A DNA stretch of 64,000 nt from Alphaproteobacteria bacterium LSUCC0684 (GTDB taxonomy: Bacteria > Pseudomonadota > Alphaproteobacteria > Puniceispirillales > UBA1172): the NCBI GenBank assembly GCA_041228335.1, contig CP166130.1, positions 2,513,001-2,577,000 of the forward strand, read 5' to 3'. The translations under genes and the position numbers were made by a program. Shown here one piece after another: positions 37,523 to 46,590 of the stretch (the first letter of the stretch is position 1; each line of letters starts with the position of its first letter). The notes under the pieces are model-generated. The model did no database searches. It worked only from the letters and a program-made list of their open reading frames with translations, and was not told the origin of the DNA.

Positions 37523-38496
37523 GCAGCGGCTCCTGTCCTGATCGCGGTTTCCATTCGTGTCATGATGGCCTGAACATAGAGGGCTTCGGCCAGTCCGGTC
37601 CTTGGCGGGCTTCCCTTCGCCACATCCAGAAAATGTGCCATTTCTGCCTTGAGCGGCTCACTCTCCTCAAGCGGGATGGGCTGGGCATCCCCGCGGTCAA
37701 GGGTGATGGCGCCGTTATCTTTGGTGACGGCGAAAGGATGGCGCTTCAGTTTTGCTTTCCAGGGCTTTGTATCGTCGAAAACCAGCGCCGCGGTGCTTCC
37801 GATCACCGTCAGGTTGTGGATCTTGACCGGATTATACCAGTTGGCCTGAACCGAGGCCGTTATCCCGGAAGAAAACTCGAGCTGGGCCGTGACCATATCA
37901 TCGATACCCGGGGTGATGTGGCTGATGGCATGGGCCTCAACCCGGGACGGGATTTCCTCACCCGTCAGGGCGGCAATCAGCGCAAGATCATGGGGGCAGA
38001 GATCATAAAGAGCGGATTCCGTATCCCGGATACGCCCCGGCGCAAGGCGGCTTGCGCGGATGTGTCGAAGATCACCGATCTCCCCTGCCCTGATGCAGTC
38101 CAGCATCGTCTCGAAAGCGGCGTGATACCTGATCAGATGGCCCACGACCACGGGATGACCTGTCTCTGATGAAACCCGGGCAATGGCCTCGGCTTCATCA
38201 AGGCAAAGCGCAAGCGGCTTTTCGACGAAAACCGGTTTGCCCGCCTCTAGGGCCCGTGTCACGAGATCATGATGCGACGGAGCCGAGGTGACGATCGCCA
38301 CCGCATCAATCTCCTGGCTTGAAACTGCGTCCTCAACACTCATGGCGCGGCAGCCAAAAGTGTCAGCAAAGGTTTGCGCGGCCACGGGATCAGCATCAAC
38401 CACGGCCTCAAGACAGTTGAGCTCATCCAGATTGCGGGCAATGTTCCGGCCCCACATCCCGCAGCCAAAGAGCGCAACGCGAACATCTTTTCCCAT
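37519..38496 (-). CDS. Gfo/Idh/MocA-family oxidoreductase (WbpB-like)
   Basis: About 325 residues from ATG 38496, which puts VRVALFGCGMWGRNIARNL at the N-terminus (the frame is open to 38643). The EKP motif is PVFVEKPLALCLDEA, and LYDLCPHDLALIAALTG holds the catalytic-region His. It probably oxidises C3 of a nucleotide-sugar uronate, supplying the keto sugar to the overlapping DegT-family aminotransferase. Confidence 0.88.
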   Translation of the reverse strand: MGKDVRVALFGCGMWGRNIARNLDELNCLEAVVDADPVAAQTFADTFGCRAMSVEDAVSSQEIDAVAIVTSAPSHHDLVTRALEAGKPVFVEKPLALCLDEAEAIARVSSETGHPVVVGHLIRYHAAFETMLDCIRAGEIGDLRHIRASRLAPGRIRDTESALYDLCPHDLALIAALTGEEIPSRVEAHAISHITPGIDDMVTAQLEFSSGITASVQANWYNPVKIHNLTVIGSTAALVFDDTKPWKAKLKRHPFAVTKDNGAITLDRGDAQPIPLEESEPLKAEMAHFLDVAKGSPPRTGLAEALYVQAIMTRMETAIRTGAAA

Positions 38497-38748
38497 ATTG
38501 ATCTTCACCCATACAAATCTTCTCTGGTTGCTAGCGAATGCCGGGATTCCCGTCAATCGTTGCATTTTGTAACCTGATGTGAAGGAAAAATACCGGCAGA
38601 TAACCCGGCAGGACAGCAACGGGTGACGTCCGGCATGCGACACTCCGCCACAGGTTCGGGTGGGTAAAGCTTGATACTATGTGACCACAAGGCCGAATAC
38701 TCGAATTAATCAACAAAACCAACAGCAAGCAATAAAGATATTTGAGCC

Positions 38749-39294
38749 ATGTCAGCGATCGCCGCATCACCAGAGGCCGATGCATCCTCTGAATTTGAAG
38801 ACAGCCTTCCCACATCATCCGTTCAGATGATGGGGATACTGGATGATCTCGGCATCTCCTATACGCTCCATACCCATCCACCGTTGAGAACAGTTGAAGA
38901 TTCCCGCGCGCTCCGTGGAGATATCGATGGCGCACATATCAAGAATCTCTATCTCCGCGACGGCAAGAAGAAGAATTTTCTTGTTGTTGCAGAAGAAAGC
39001 CGTCCGATTGACCTCAAGGAGCTGGGTATTGCGATTGGCGGCAGTCGCCTCTCCTTTGGCAGCCCCGACAGGTTGATGGAATTTCTCGGGGTTCGCCCGG
39101 GGGCTGTTTCGCCCTTGACCCTGATCAACGATACGGCCCGTGACGTTACCCTGATCTTCGATGAAAGCCTCGATCAGGCGGAAATGATCAATGTTCATCC
39201 ACTGGTGAATGACAAGACATTGTCTCTTTCCACCCCTGGGCTGCGGCAATTTCTTGAACATACCGGGCATTGGGCTGGCCGGATCGTGATCTGA
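38749..39294 (+). CDS. proX: Prolyl-tRNA editing protein (ProX/YbaK family)
   Basis: 181 residues. The YbaK fold shows LHTHPPLRTVEDSRAL, GAHIKNLYLRDGKKKNFLVV (with the conserved editing-site Lys), LSFGSPDRLMEFLGVRPGAV and LINDTARDVTLIFDESL. Free-standing ProX hydrolyses alanyl-tRNA(Pro) made by mistake by prolyl-tRNA synthetase. The first 20 residues are extra and low-complexity. About 250 bases separate it from the divergent oxidoreductase gene. Confidence 0.93.
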   Translation: MSAIAASPEADASSEFEDSLPTSSVQMMGILDDLGISYTLHTHPPLRTVEDSRALRGDIDGAHIKNLYLRDGKKKNFLVVAEESRPIDLKELGIAIGGSRLSFGSPDRLMEFLGVRPGAVSPLTLINDTARDVTLIFDESLDQAEMINVHPLVNDKTLSLSTPGLRQFLEHTGHWAGRIVI

Positions 39295-39435
39295 TGAAGG
39301 GATGAGGGGGATGAAATTGATATTAATGAATAACTTGCCAGCGGTTGCCAACGCCCCATCTCATAGGGTAATACCCGAATTTTTGTGTTACCCGAGGACA
39401 GTTTCCGCATTGAAGACGCAGGAGATCATAGACTA

Positions 39436-40347
39436 ATGGTGCTGATTGAACAGAATGCCACCGGCAGTGATGTGAGCATTATCGATGTATCCACCGCAGA
39501 TTTCATGGCGGAGGTCATCGAAGCATCGAAGGAAAAACCGGTCATCGTTGATTTCTGGGCGCCCTGGTGCGGGCCCTGCAAGCAATTGATGCCGGTGCTG
39601 GAAAAATGCGTCGCCGAAGCCGGTGGGGCCGTGAAACTGGCCAAGGTCAATATCGATGAAAATCAGGCAATTGCCGCGCAGTTGCGCGTGCAATCCGTGC
39701 CCACGGTCTATGCCTTCATCGATGGTCAGCCAGTGGATGGTTTTGCCGGTGCCCAGCCGGAATCGGCGGTTCGCCAGTTTGTCGACCGGCTGGTTCAGCA
39801 GGCTGGCGGCGCGGCGGCATCGATGGATGATCTGCTCGCGGCCGCCGAAGAGGCGATCGGCAGAAGAGACTTTGCATCAGCTTCCGCCATTTTTCAGGAG
39901 ATGCTTGCCCAGCGCCCCGACAGCGCCGAAGCCATGGCCGGGCTCATCCGGTGCCTCACCGGGGCGGGGGAATACGCGCCTGCCCGCGACATGCTGGCCG
40001 CCATGACCGATGAGATGCAGGCAAGCGACGCCGTCCAGAAGGCCATCAAGGGACTTGATATGGCGGAACGTGGCGCTGAAGCGGCAGGTCAGCTGGCGGA
40101 ACTCGAAGCCCGGGTTGCCGCCGATGAGAAAGATATTCAGGCCAGGTTTGATCTGGCCATGGCCCAATATGGCGCCGGCATGTCCGAAGATGCGATTGAA
40201 AGCCTGCTTGCCTGTATGCGGCTCAACCGGTCGTGGAATGATGATGCGGCGCGGCTTCAGCTGCTTGAGATTTTTGCCACCCTCGGGCCTGCCGCCCCCG
40301 AAGTGCTTGAGGGACGGCGTAAACTTTCGTCACTTCTGTTTTCATGA
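39436..40347 (+). CDS. cnoX: Thioredoxin-TPR co-chaperone (CnoX/YbbN family)
   Basis: About 303 residues from ATG 39436, with AGGAGA upstream; a GTG at 39385 is possible. A thioredoxin domain (residues 15-120) with an intact active site VDFWAPWCGPCKQLMPVL is followed by TPR-like helices (DLLAAAEEAIGRRDFASASA onward). CnoX combines holdase and redox functions to protect proteins from over-oxidation and hand them to GroEL. E. coli YbbN lacks the CGPC motif; alphaproteobacterial forms keep it, as here. The LON-domain gene follows. Confidence 0.92.
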   Translation: MVLIEQNATGSDVSIIDVSTADFMAEVIEASKEKPVIVDFWAPWCGPCKQLMPVLEKCVAEAGGAVKLAKVNIDENQAIAAQLRVQSVPTVYAFIDGQPVDGFAGAQPESAVRQFVDRLVQQAGGAAASMDDLLAAAEEAIGRRDFASASAIFQEMLAQRPDSAEAMAGLIRCLTGAGEYAPARDMLAAMTDEMQASDAVQKAIKGLDMAERGAEAAGQLAELEARVAADEKDIQARFDLAMAQYGAGMSEDAIESLLACMRLNRSWNDDAARLQLLEIFATLGPAAPEVLEGRRKLSSLLFS

Positions 40348-40375
40348 TGAAGGCCGTTGAAAGGAAACCGGCATA

Positions 40376-41053
40376 ATGAAACGTAGCGCCATCATTCCTG
40401 ATCTTCAGGATCTTCCGGAAACGATACCCGTGTTTCCGTTGAACGGTGCTCTCCTGCTGCCCGGAGGGCGGTTGCCGCTCAATATTTTCGAGCCGCGCTA
40501 CCTCAATATGATCTCCGATGTGCTCACCAGCCCGACCCGCCTCATGGGGATGATCCAGAGCACCACCTCAACCGGACAGAATGAAGTTGCCCCAAGCCTC
40601 TTTTCAATCGGTTGCGTCGGCCGACTTTCCAGTTTTGAGGAAACCACCGATGGCCGCTATCTCATCTCTCTTGACGGGGTGATCCGCTTTCGTGTTGAAA
40701 GCGAAATTGACATGAAGGATGGGTATCGCCGGTTGAAGGTGGATTACAGCACCTTCACCGATGATCTTCTGGTTCAGGATAACAGCATCAATCGGGAAAA
40801 ACTGCTGAAGGCATTGCGCCGGTTCTTTGACCTCAAGGGCTTCACCGCGGACTGGGAGGCCATCAAGGTCTGTGAAAGCGAAAAACTCGTGACAACCCTG
40901 TCGATGATCTGCCCGCTCGAAGTTTCCGACAAACAGGCGCTGCTCGAGGCACCAACGACGTTTGAGCGAGCTGAAATTCTGACAACAATGCTTGAGATGC
41001 AGGTCTCGAGCCATGGCCTCATCTCCGAGAATCAAGGCCATGTCCGCCACTGA
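40376..41053 (+). CDS. LON N-terminal substrate-binding domain protein
   Basis: 225 residues made only of a Lon N-domain: [40 protein letters not shown] and a helical C-terminal half ending in [16 protein letters not shown]. There is no ATPase or protease part. Its role is unsettled; it co-occurs with CnoX and a Trm112-like protein, suggesting protein quality control. It overlaps the next gene by 14 bases. Confidence 0.9.
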   Translation: MKRSAIIPDLQDLPETIPVFPLNGALLLPGGRLPLNIFEPRYLNMISDVLTSPTRLMGMIQSTTSTGQNEVAPSLFSIGCVGRLSSFEETTDGRYLISLDGVIRFRVESEIDMKDGYRRLKVDYSTFTDDLLVQDNSINREKLLKALRRFFDLKGFTADWEAIKVCESEKLVTTLSMICPLEVSDKQALLEAPTTFERAEILTTMLEMQVSSHGLISENQGHVRH

Positions 41054-41249
41054 AAACGAAGATGCAAGACCACTTGATCCGATCTTGCTCGATCTGCTCA
41101 TCTGCCCGGTCAGCCGCGGCCCGCTCACCTATGATCGGACCAGCCGGGAACTGATCAGCCGTCAGGCTGGACTTGCCTATCCTGTCCGAGACGGGGTGCC
41201 GGTGCTGCTCAAGGAAGAAGCCAGGACCCTCGACGGGGCGGAAAGCTGA
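41040..41249 (+). CDS. Trm112-family small protein
   Basis: 69 residues from ATG 41040, preceded by AAGG; longer starts at 40992 and 41013 are unlikely. [22 protein letters not shown] and [17 protein letters not shown] are the family pattern; the usual zinc-knuckle Cys are reduced to one here. In eukaryotes Trm112 activates methyltransferases; bacterial members have no settled role. It sits between LON-domain and DUF971 genes. Confidence 0.9.
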   Translation: MSATENEDARPLDPILLDLLICPVSRGPLTYDRTSRELISRQAGLAYPVRDGVPVLLKEEARTLDGAES

Positions 41250-41251
41250 TA

Positions 41252-41629
41252 ATGTCGGCATCGGCCACAACCCCGGAGCCATGGCCGACGGCCATTTCCC
41301 TCAATCCGGAGAAAAACACCCTCAGCGTTGTGTTTGATACCGGCGAGATTTTCAATCTCGAAGCAGAGCTTCTGCGGGTTGAATCGCCGTCAGCCGAAGT
41401 TCAGGGCCATAGTGCAAGCCAGAAAACCACCCCCGCCGGCAAGCGCAAGGTCAAGATTACCGATATCAAGCAGGTGGGGCATTACGCCATCCGGCTGGTC
41501 TTCAGCGATGGCCATGACAGCGGGCTCTTTACCTGGACGACACTGCATCGATACGGCCGCGACAGGGATGATCTCATGGCCCGGTATCTGGCCCGGCTGG
41601 AGGAACAAGGGCTCAGCCGCGACGGTTAA
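41252..41629 (+). CDS. DUF971 domain protein
   Basis: 125 residues. A single DUF971 (GBBH-like N-terminal) domain: PTAISLNPEKNTLSVVFDTG, DIKQVGHYAIRLVFSDGHDSG and FTWTTLHRYGRD. In gamma-butyrobetaine hydroxylases the same fold binds zinc; the free-standing form is unassigned, often near iron-sulfur or ubiquinone genes. Its last 17 bases overlap the convergent UbiH-family gene. Confidence 0.85.
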   Translation: MSASATTPEPWPTAISLNPEKNTLSVVFDTGEIFNLEAELLRVESPSAEVQGHSASQKTTPAGKRKVKITDIKQVGHYAIRLVFSDGHDSGLFTWTTLHRYGRDRDDLMARYLARLEEQGLSRDG

Positions 41630-42839
41630 GCCCGCCGCTTGCCATTTTCATCGCCAGCGCCTTGAAGGGAGACCGATCCATCGCGGCCATGGCCATCCCC
41701 GCCGCGGAGCGGAGACTTTTCGGCCCGAAGGAGAAGAGCCGGTTGAGCCCGTCGGTTGCAACGGTCATGGCCGCGGTTTCGACAAACCGCTGCCTTGCAT
41801 AGCGTTCCAGCACCATCGGGTCGCCGAAATCAGCCCCGTGCTCCATGGCCCAGGCCAGCGCATCTGAAATGGCCGCCGCATCACCGAGGGCAAGATTATA
41901 GCCCTGACCGGCAAGGTGGTGAATGCTGTGGGCCGCATCACCCACCAGCACCAGCCGATGCGCGAAAGGACGGATCGCATGGCAGAGCCGCATCGACCAG
42001 GAATGGCGTTCGCTTGCCAGGCTGAGCTCGCCGAAAGCAGGGCCGAATTCTTCTTCAAGAACCTGCCCGAACATCAGCGGATCTGCCTTGAGCATCACCG
42101 CAGCGTCTTCATCCCGGAGGGTCCAGACAAGTGAGGAAAGATGGGGATCGTCCAGCGGCATCAGCGCCACCGGACCGCCGTCAACAAATCGTTGCCAGGC
42201 GATATGCCGATGCGGCAGGCTTGAGCGGATATCGGCAACGATCGCGGTCTGGCCTGGACTTCGCCGGATTGTCCGGATCAGGGCAGCTTCCCGAAACGGG
42301 CTTCGGCCGCCATCTGCCGCAATCACCAGGGGTGTTTCCACCACCTCGCCATCATCAAGGTCAAGGCGGTGACAACGTGTATCTTTATGCTGAAATACAT
42401 CCGGCGCTGGCGGGGTTGCCCTGCTGTTGCGGATACGGATCAGGGGATGCGCTGCGGCCAGATGCATCAGGGCGGCAATCACGGCACTGTTCCGCATGAC
42501 ATGGGCAAGCGGGCCGGTTGCGCTGTCATCCTCGCCCCATGACAGGAGCGTATCTTTCACCGCGTAACCTGGACGCGGTTTCTGGGCATCGCTCACCCGG
42601 ATCTCACGCACCGGGGTGATGGCATGACCTTGATCATCCATGACCTTGAAGACACCGAGCCGATCAAGAAAAGCATGACTGGCGGGATTGATCGTGCTGG
42701 TGCGGATGGTATCGGTCCTGCCCGCGGCATGATCCAGCACAAGGCAGGAAACACCTCGATCGGCAAGCGCCAGCGCCGTGGCCAGCCCGGCCATGCCGCC
42801 ACCGACTATCACGATATCATGCGTGTTGCTCTTATCCAT
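41613..42839 (-). CDS. UbiH/UbiF/COQ6-family FAD monooxygenase
   Basis: About 408 residues from ATG 42839 (GAGG six bases upstream). FAD-binding HDIVIVGGGMAGLATALALA is at the N-terminus, and the second FAD motif RLVLVGDAAHSIHHLAGQGYNLALGD holds the GD. It hydroxylates the benzoquinone ring during ubiquinone synthesis; which carbon cannot be read from sequence. Its start overlaps the stop of the gmhB-like gene by eight bases. Confidence 0.92.
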   Translation of the reverse strand: MDKSNTHDIVIVGGGMAGLATALALADRGVSCLVLDHAAGRTDTIRTSTINPASHAFLDRLGVFKVMDDQGHAITPVREIRVSDAQKPRPGYAVKDTLLSWGEDDSATGPLAHVMRNSAVIAALMHLAAAHPLIRIRNSRATPPAPDVFQHKDTRCHRLDLDDGEVVETPLVIAADGGRSPFREAALIRTIRRSPGQTAIVADIRSSLPHRHIAWQRFVDGGPVALMPLDDPHLSSLVWTLRDEDAAVMLKADPLMFGQVLEEEFGPAFGELSLASERHSWSMRLCHAIRPFAHRLVLVGDAAHSIHHLAGQGYNLALGDAAAISDALAWAMEHGADFGDPMVLERYARQRFVETAAMTVATDGLNRLFSFGPKSLRSAAGMAMAAMDRSPFKALAMKMASGGLNRRG

Positions 42840-43359
42840 CCTGTCCCTCATCCAGCCGTGCCAGCACATGGCGCATCATCTCATCGAGATTGCCGCCATC
42901 GAAAAGAAAAGCCCGGACACCGGCGGCTTCACCAGCTTCGAGATCTGTTATGCGGTCGCCGATCATGGCGCTTTCATTCATGGCGATATCATATTTTTCC
43001 GCCAATTCAAGAAGCATCCCCGGCAGAGGCTTGCGGCATGAACATTGCCTGAGGGCCGGATCAGGGGCAGACGGATGATGCGGGCAGAATGAAATCGCAT
43101 CCAGGACGGCGCCATCTTCTTCCAGCAATCTTGCCAGATGCACGTTGAAATGAAGGAGTGCCGCCTCATCGTAATAGCCAAGGGCAATCCCCCCCTGATT
43201 GGTCACGACAGCGATCATGTATCCGGCATCACGGGCACGTCGGATAGCCGCCGCGGCGCCGGGGATCAACCGGCAGTCCTCGATCTTGTGGGGATAGCCG
43301 GTATCGACATTGATCACGCCGTCCCGGTCAAGAAAAATGGCCCGTGTTTTCTTTTCCAT
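42832..43359 (-). CDS. gmhB: D-glycero-beta-D-manno-heptose-1,7-bisphosphate 7-phosphatase
   Basis: About 175 residues from ATG 43359. HAD phosphatase with the nucleophile in AIFLDRDGVINVDTGY, the zinc-binding CPHHPSAPDPALRQCSCRKP that distinguishes GmhB, and MIGDRITDLEAGEAAG for the acidic motif. It removes the 7-phosphate in ADP-heptose synthesis and complements gmhA at 18.0 kb. It overlaps ubiH-type gene by eight bases. Confidence 0.93.
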   Translation of the reverse strand: MEKKTRAIFLDRDGVINVDTGYPHKIEDCRLIPGAAAAIRRARDAGYMIAVVTNQGGIALGYYDEAALLHFNVHLARLLEEDGAVLDAISFCPHHPSAPDPALRQCSCRKPLPGMLLELAEKYDIAMNESAMIGDRITDLEAGEAAGVRAFLFDGGNLDEMMRHVLARLDEGQDG

Positions 43360-43525
43360 TAAAGAGAGATAAGCCGGAAACCCCATAAGCGCAATCGGTG
43401 AGGTGAGTTTTCTCGGGAAAAACTCAGCATCTTGTGGAAGCAGCAGGTGCAAACCTCTATATATTTGAGGTACAATTTGCTATGGCTTGACATCAAGGAA
43501 GGAAAAGCGAGGCTTTCACCCAACC

Positions 43526-45877
43526 ATGAATGATCCCAAGACGGCGACACCGTTTATCTCTGCGGGCCTCAAAGGTTTCCTGCAACGGCGAATGGAGGAG
43601 ATCTTCGGCCTGATCTGCCTTGGCCTTGGCGGTGTTGTCCTGGCCATGATCGTCAGTTACGATCCGGCCGATCCGTCCAGCCACACCATCTCAAGCATCA
43701 GCACCGGCGAGATATCAAATCTTCTCGGGGTGGTCGGGGCTGAAATTGCCGCGCATCTGGTGGCGGCGATGGGCCAGCCCGCGGCGATTGCCCTTGGGAT
43801 TGCTTTTCTCATCTGGGGTATCCGGCTGATCCGGCATGCCCGGCCGGAGCGGATGCGCCGCCGGTTTCTGGTGCTGCCGGTTGCGCTCTGCCTGCTTTCA
43901 TTTTCGGCCAGCGCCTGGCTTGGTGAAAGTTACGGCGGAGCGATCGGCCGGATGCTGGTGGCGCCGCTTCTGACCATGCCGGAGCTTAATCTGTCTTTGC
44001 CGGAACCGCTGGAGATGATCAAATACGGCCATCTGCTCATGGCCGCGCTGACGGGTCTCGGCCTCGTGGTCTATCTTTATGCCGCGGCGATTGATCGTGG
44101 GGAAATGCGTCTTGTCTCTCGTCTTCTGGGCCTGATGCGGCAGGGCATGCTTTATCCGGTGCGGTCACTGAAGGCGCTGGCCGCCCGGTTCTGGCAGGAA
44201 AGCCGCACGCCAAAAGACAGCAGCGCCAAGCGGCGGCAGAAGCCAAAGCCTCGGCGGGAGCCCGTGGTGGTTACACAGGAAAGTGCTGAAGATGACACGC
44301 CTTCCCTGACAGCCGCCAGGCGTCGCAAGCCGCGGGGCAATAGCGGGCAGGGATCGCTTGATCTTGAAAATGCCAGCGGCTATCGCCTGCCGTCGCTCAA
44401 TCTTCTGGCGCCGCCGAACAAGGCGCTGGCCGGGCCCGACAAGGATGTGCTGGATACCAATTCCCGCATGCTTGAAAGCGTGCTGGCGGAATTCGGTGTC
44501 CGGGGCGAGATTGAAAAAGCCAGGTTCGGGCCTGTCGTCACGCGCTATGAGCTGTCTCCGGCCCCGGGCACCAAAACCCAGCGGGTGATTGGCCTTGCCG
44601 ATGATATCGCCCGGTCCATGTCGGCGTTATCGGTGCGGGTTGCGGTGGTGCCGGGCCAGAATGTCATTGGTATTGAGTTGCCAAACACCGACCGGCAGAC
44701 CGTGCTGATCCGGGATATTTTCGATGGTGATCGCTGGTCCGAGCAGTCGGCCTCCCTGCCGATGGCGCTGGGGATGGATATTGCCGGGCATCCGGTGATT
44801 GCCGATCTTGCCCGGATGCCGCATCTCCTGGTTGCCGGCACCACCGGTTCAGGCAAGTCGGTCGGGATCAACGGGATGATCCTGTCGCTTCTCTACACGC
44901 ATACGCCGGAAACCTGCCGCCTGATCATGATAGACCCGAAAATGCTCGAACTTTCGGTCTATGACGGCATCCCCCATCTCCTGACCCCGGTGGTGACGGA
45001 TCCCGGCAAGGCGGTCACCGCACTGAAATGGACGGTGCGGGAGATGGAAACCCGCTACCGCAACATGTCCAAACTCGGGGTACGCAATATCGACGGCTAC
45101 AACAAGCGGCTTGAAGAGGCCCGTCGCAAGGGGGAAACCCTCACCCGCCGGGTCCAGACCGGCTTTGATGCGGAAACCGGCAAGCCGGTCTTCGAGGAAC
45201 AGGAACTTGATCTCAATCCCCTGCCCTTCATTGTCGTGATCATCGATGAAGTGGCGGATCTGATGCTTGTTGCCGGCAAGGATATTGAGGCGGCGGTCCA
45301 GCGGCTCGCGCAGATGGCGCGGGCGGCGGGCATCCATGTGGTCATGGCGACCCAGCGGCCGTCGGTGGACGTGATTACCGGCACCATCAAGGCCAATTTC
45401 CCGACCCGGATATCGTTCCAGGTGACGTCGAAAATCGACAGCCGGACGATCCTCGGCGAACAGGGGGCCGAACAGCTTCTCGGCAAGGGAGATATGCTCT
45501 ACATGGAAGGCGGCGGCCGGATTGTCCGGGTGCACGGCCCGTTTGTAAACGATGGCGAAGTGGAGAAAGTGGCCAATTTCCTTCGTCAGCAGGGTGAACC
45601 TGTCTACGATGACAGCGTCACCGAAGAGGTTGATGCCGATGCGCCTCTTTCGGCCATGGGCGGGTTGCCCGAAGACAACGGCGATGCCGGCCTCTACGAT
45701 CAGGCGGTGCAGCTGGTGGCAAGGGAAGGCAAGGCGTCCACCTCCTTCATTCAGCGTCATCTTCGGATCGGCTATAACAGGGCGGCAACCATCATCGAGG
45801 AAATGGAACGTCGCGGTGTTGTCAGCGCCGCCAATCATGCCGGCAAACGTGAGGTGCTGATCGATGCCCGGGATTGA
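43526..45877 (+). CDS. ftsK: DNA translocase FtsK
   Basis: About 783 residues from ATG 43526. Four N-terminal membrane helices (residues 20-190) anchor it at the septum, followed by a basic, variable linker (SSAKRRQKPKPRREP). The RecA-like motor has LLVAGTTGSGKSVGINGM (Walker A), PFIVVIIDEVADLMLV (Walker B) and MATQRPSVDVITGTIKANFP. The C-terminal gamma winged helix (YDQAVQLVAREGKASTSFIQ onward) reads KOPS. It pumps DNA toward dif during division. The 3' end overlaps lolA by 14 bases. Confidence 0.96.
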   Translation: MNDPKTATPFISAGLKGFLQRRMEEIFGLICLGLGGVVLAMIVSYDPADPSSHTISSISTGEISNLLGVVGAEIAAHLVAAMGQPAAIALGIAFLIWGIRLIRHARPERMRRRFLVLPVALCLLSFSASAWLGESYGGAIGRMLVAPLLTMPELNLSLPEPLEMIKYGHLLMAALTGLGLVVYLYAAAIDRGEMRLVSRLLGLMRQGMLYPVRSLKALAARFWQESRTPKDSSAKRRQKPKPRREPVVVTQESAEDDTPSLTAARRRKPRGNSGQGSLDLENASGYRLPSLNLLAPPNKALAGPDKDVLDTNSRMLESVLAEFGVRGEIEKARFGPVVTRYELSPAPGTKTQRVIGLADDIARSMSALSVRVAVVPGQNVIGIELPNTDRQTVLIRDIFDGDRWSEQSASLPMALGMDIAGHPVIADLARMPHLLVAGTTGSGKSVGINGMILSLLYTHTPETCRLIMIDPKMLELSVYDGIPHLLTPVVTDPGKAVTALKWTVREMETRYRNMSKLGVRNIDGYNKRLEEARRKGETLTRRVQTGFDAETGKPVFEEQELDLNPLPFIVVIIDEVADLMLVAGKDIEAAVQRLAQMARAAGIHVVMATQRPSVDVITGTIKANFPTRISFQVTSKIDSRTILGEQGAEQLLGKGDMLYMEGGGRIVRVHGPFVNDGEVEKVANFLRQQGEPVYDDSVTEEVDADAPLSAMGGLPEDNGDAGLYDQAVQLVAREGKASTSFIQRHLRIGYNRAATIIEEMERRGVVSAANHAGKREVLIDARD

Positions 45878-46487
45878 TCTCAACTCTTGTCTTCGGCGTC
45901 TCCTCCTTCGGGTTTCGGGCGCGGTGCTTGCGGGGCTGGTGATTTCTTCGTCTGCCATGGCCACATCCCTTGAAAAGGCCGAAGCATGGTTCAGCAGCAT
46001 CACCACGCTTGAAGCCAGGTTTATTCAGGTCTCTTCCGATGGCAGTTCGGCCGAGGGGCAATTCTATCTGTGGCGACCCTATCGCAGCCGGTTCGAATAT
46101 GACGACCCGGTTCCGCTTACCCTGATCACGACCCGGACCTGGCTGCATGTCGACGAAGAAGACCGGCGCCAGATAACCAGCTATCCGGTAAGCGAGACAC
46201 CTCTTGCGGTGATTCTGGCAGATCCGGTCCGGCTTGAGGGGGAAGGTTTCACCACCCGCGCCGAAAGCAGGGATGGAGTAACCCGGATCACCCTTGATCA
46301 GCCCGAAGGTGAGGCGGCGGGCCGGATCGTGCTTGAATTCACTGAACAGCCATTTGTCCTTCGCCGCTGGCTTGTGACCGATGCCAATGGCATCACCACG
46401 TCCGTATTGCTGAGCAATATCACCAAAGGCCATAAACTCTCGCCGCGTCTGTTCGTGCCGACCGAGTATCCGGATACCAGAAACTAG
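45864..46487 (+). CDS. lolA: Outer-membrane lipoprotein carrier protein LolA
   Basis: 207 residues. A signal peptide (LLLRVSGAVLAGLVISSSAMA) precedes a LolA beta-barrel: LEKAEAWFSSITTLEARFIQ, SAEGQFYLWRPYRSRFEYDD and TWLHVDEEDRRQITSYPV. It ferries lipoproteins across the periplasm from LolCDE. Downstream of and overlapping ftsK, the usual alphaproteobacterial order. Confidence 0.93.
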   Translation: MPGIDLNSCLRRLLLRVSGAVLAGLVISSSAMATSLEKAEAWFSSITTLEARFIQVSSDGSSAEGQFYLWRPYRSRFEYDDPVPLTLITTRTWLHVDEEDRRQITSYPVSETPLAVILADPVRLEGEGFTTRAESRDGVTRITLDQPEGEAAGRIVLEFTEQPFVLRRWLVTDANGITTSVLLSNITKGHKLSPRLFVPTEYPDTRN

Positions 46488-46506
46488 CGCGCCACCATCT
46501 TCACCG

Positions 46507-46529
46507 GGCCAGCATGGCCGGGGCTGGCC
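46507..46529 (+). terminator. Stem-loop downstream of lolA
   Basis: GGCCAGC (46507-46513) and GCTGGCC (46523-46529) form a perfect 7-bp GC-rich stem with a 9-nt loop, 19 bases past the lolA stop. There is no U-tract, so termination would be weak or Rho-assisted. Confidence 0.4.
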
Positions 46530-46590
46530 ATTCCCGTCCGCTCAATCTAGGATAGTCACCGTAGCAGGTTTTCATTTCAGGGGGATGAAG

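Noticed and set aside
44849-46006. A 385-codon minus-strand open frame opposite ftsK
   Set aside because: It mirrors the FtsK motor domain, is rich in His/Arg, and matches no family I know.
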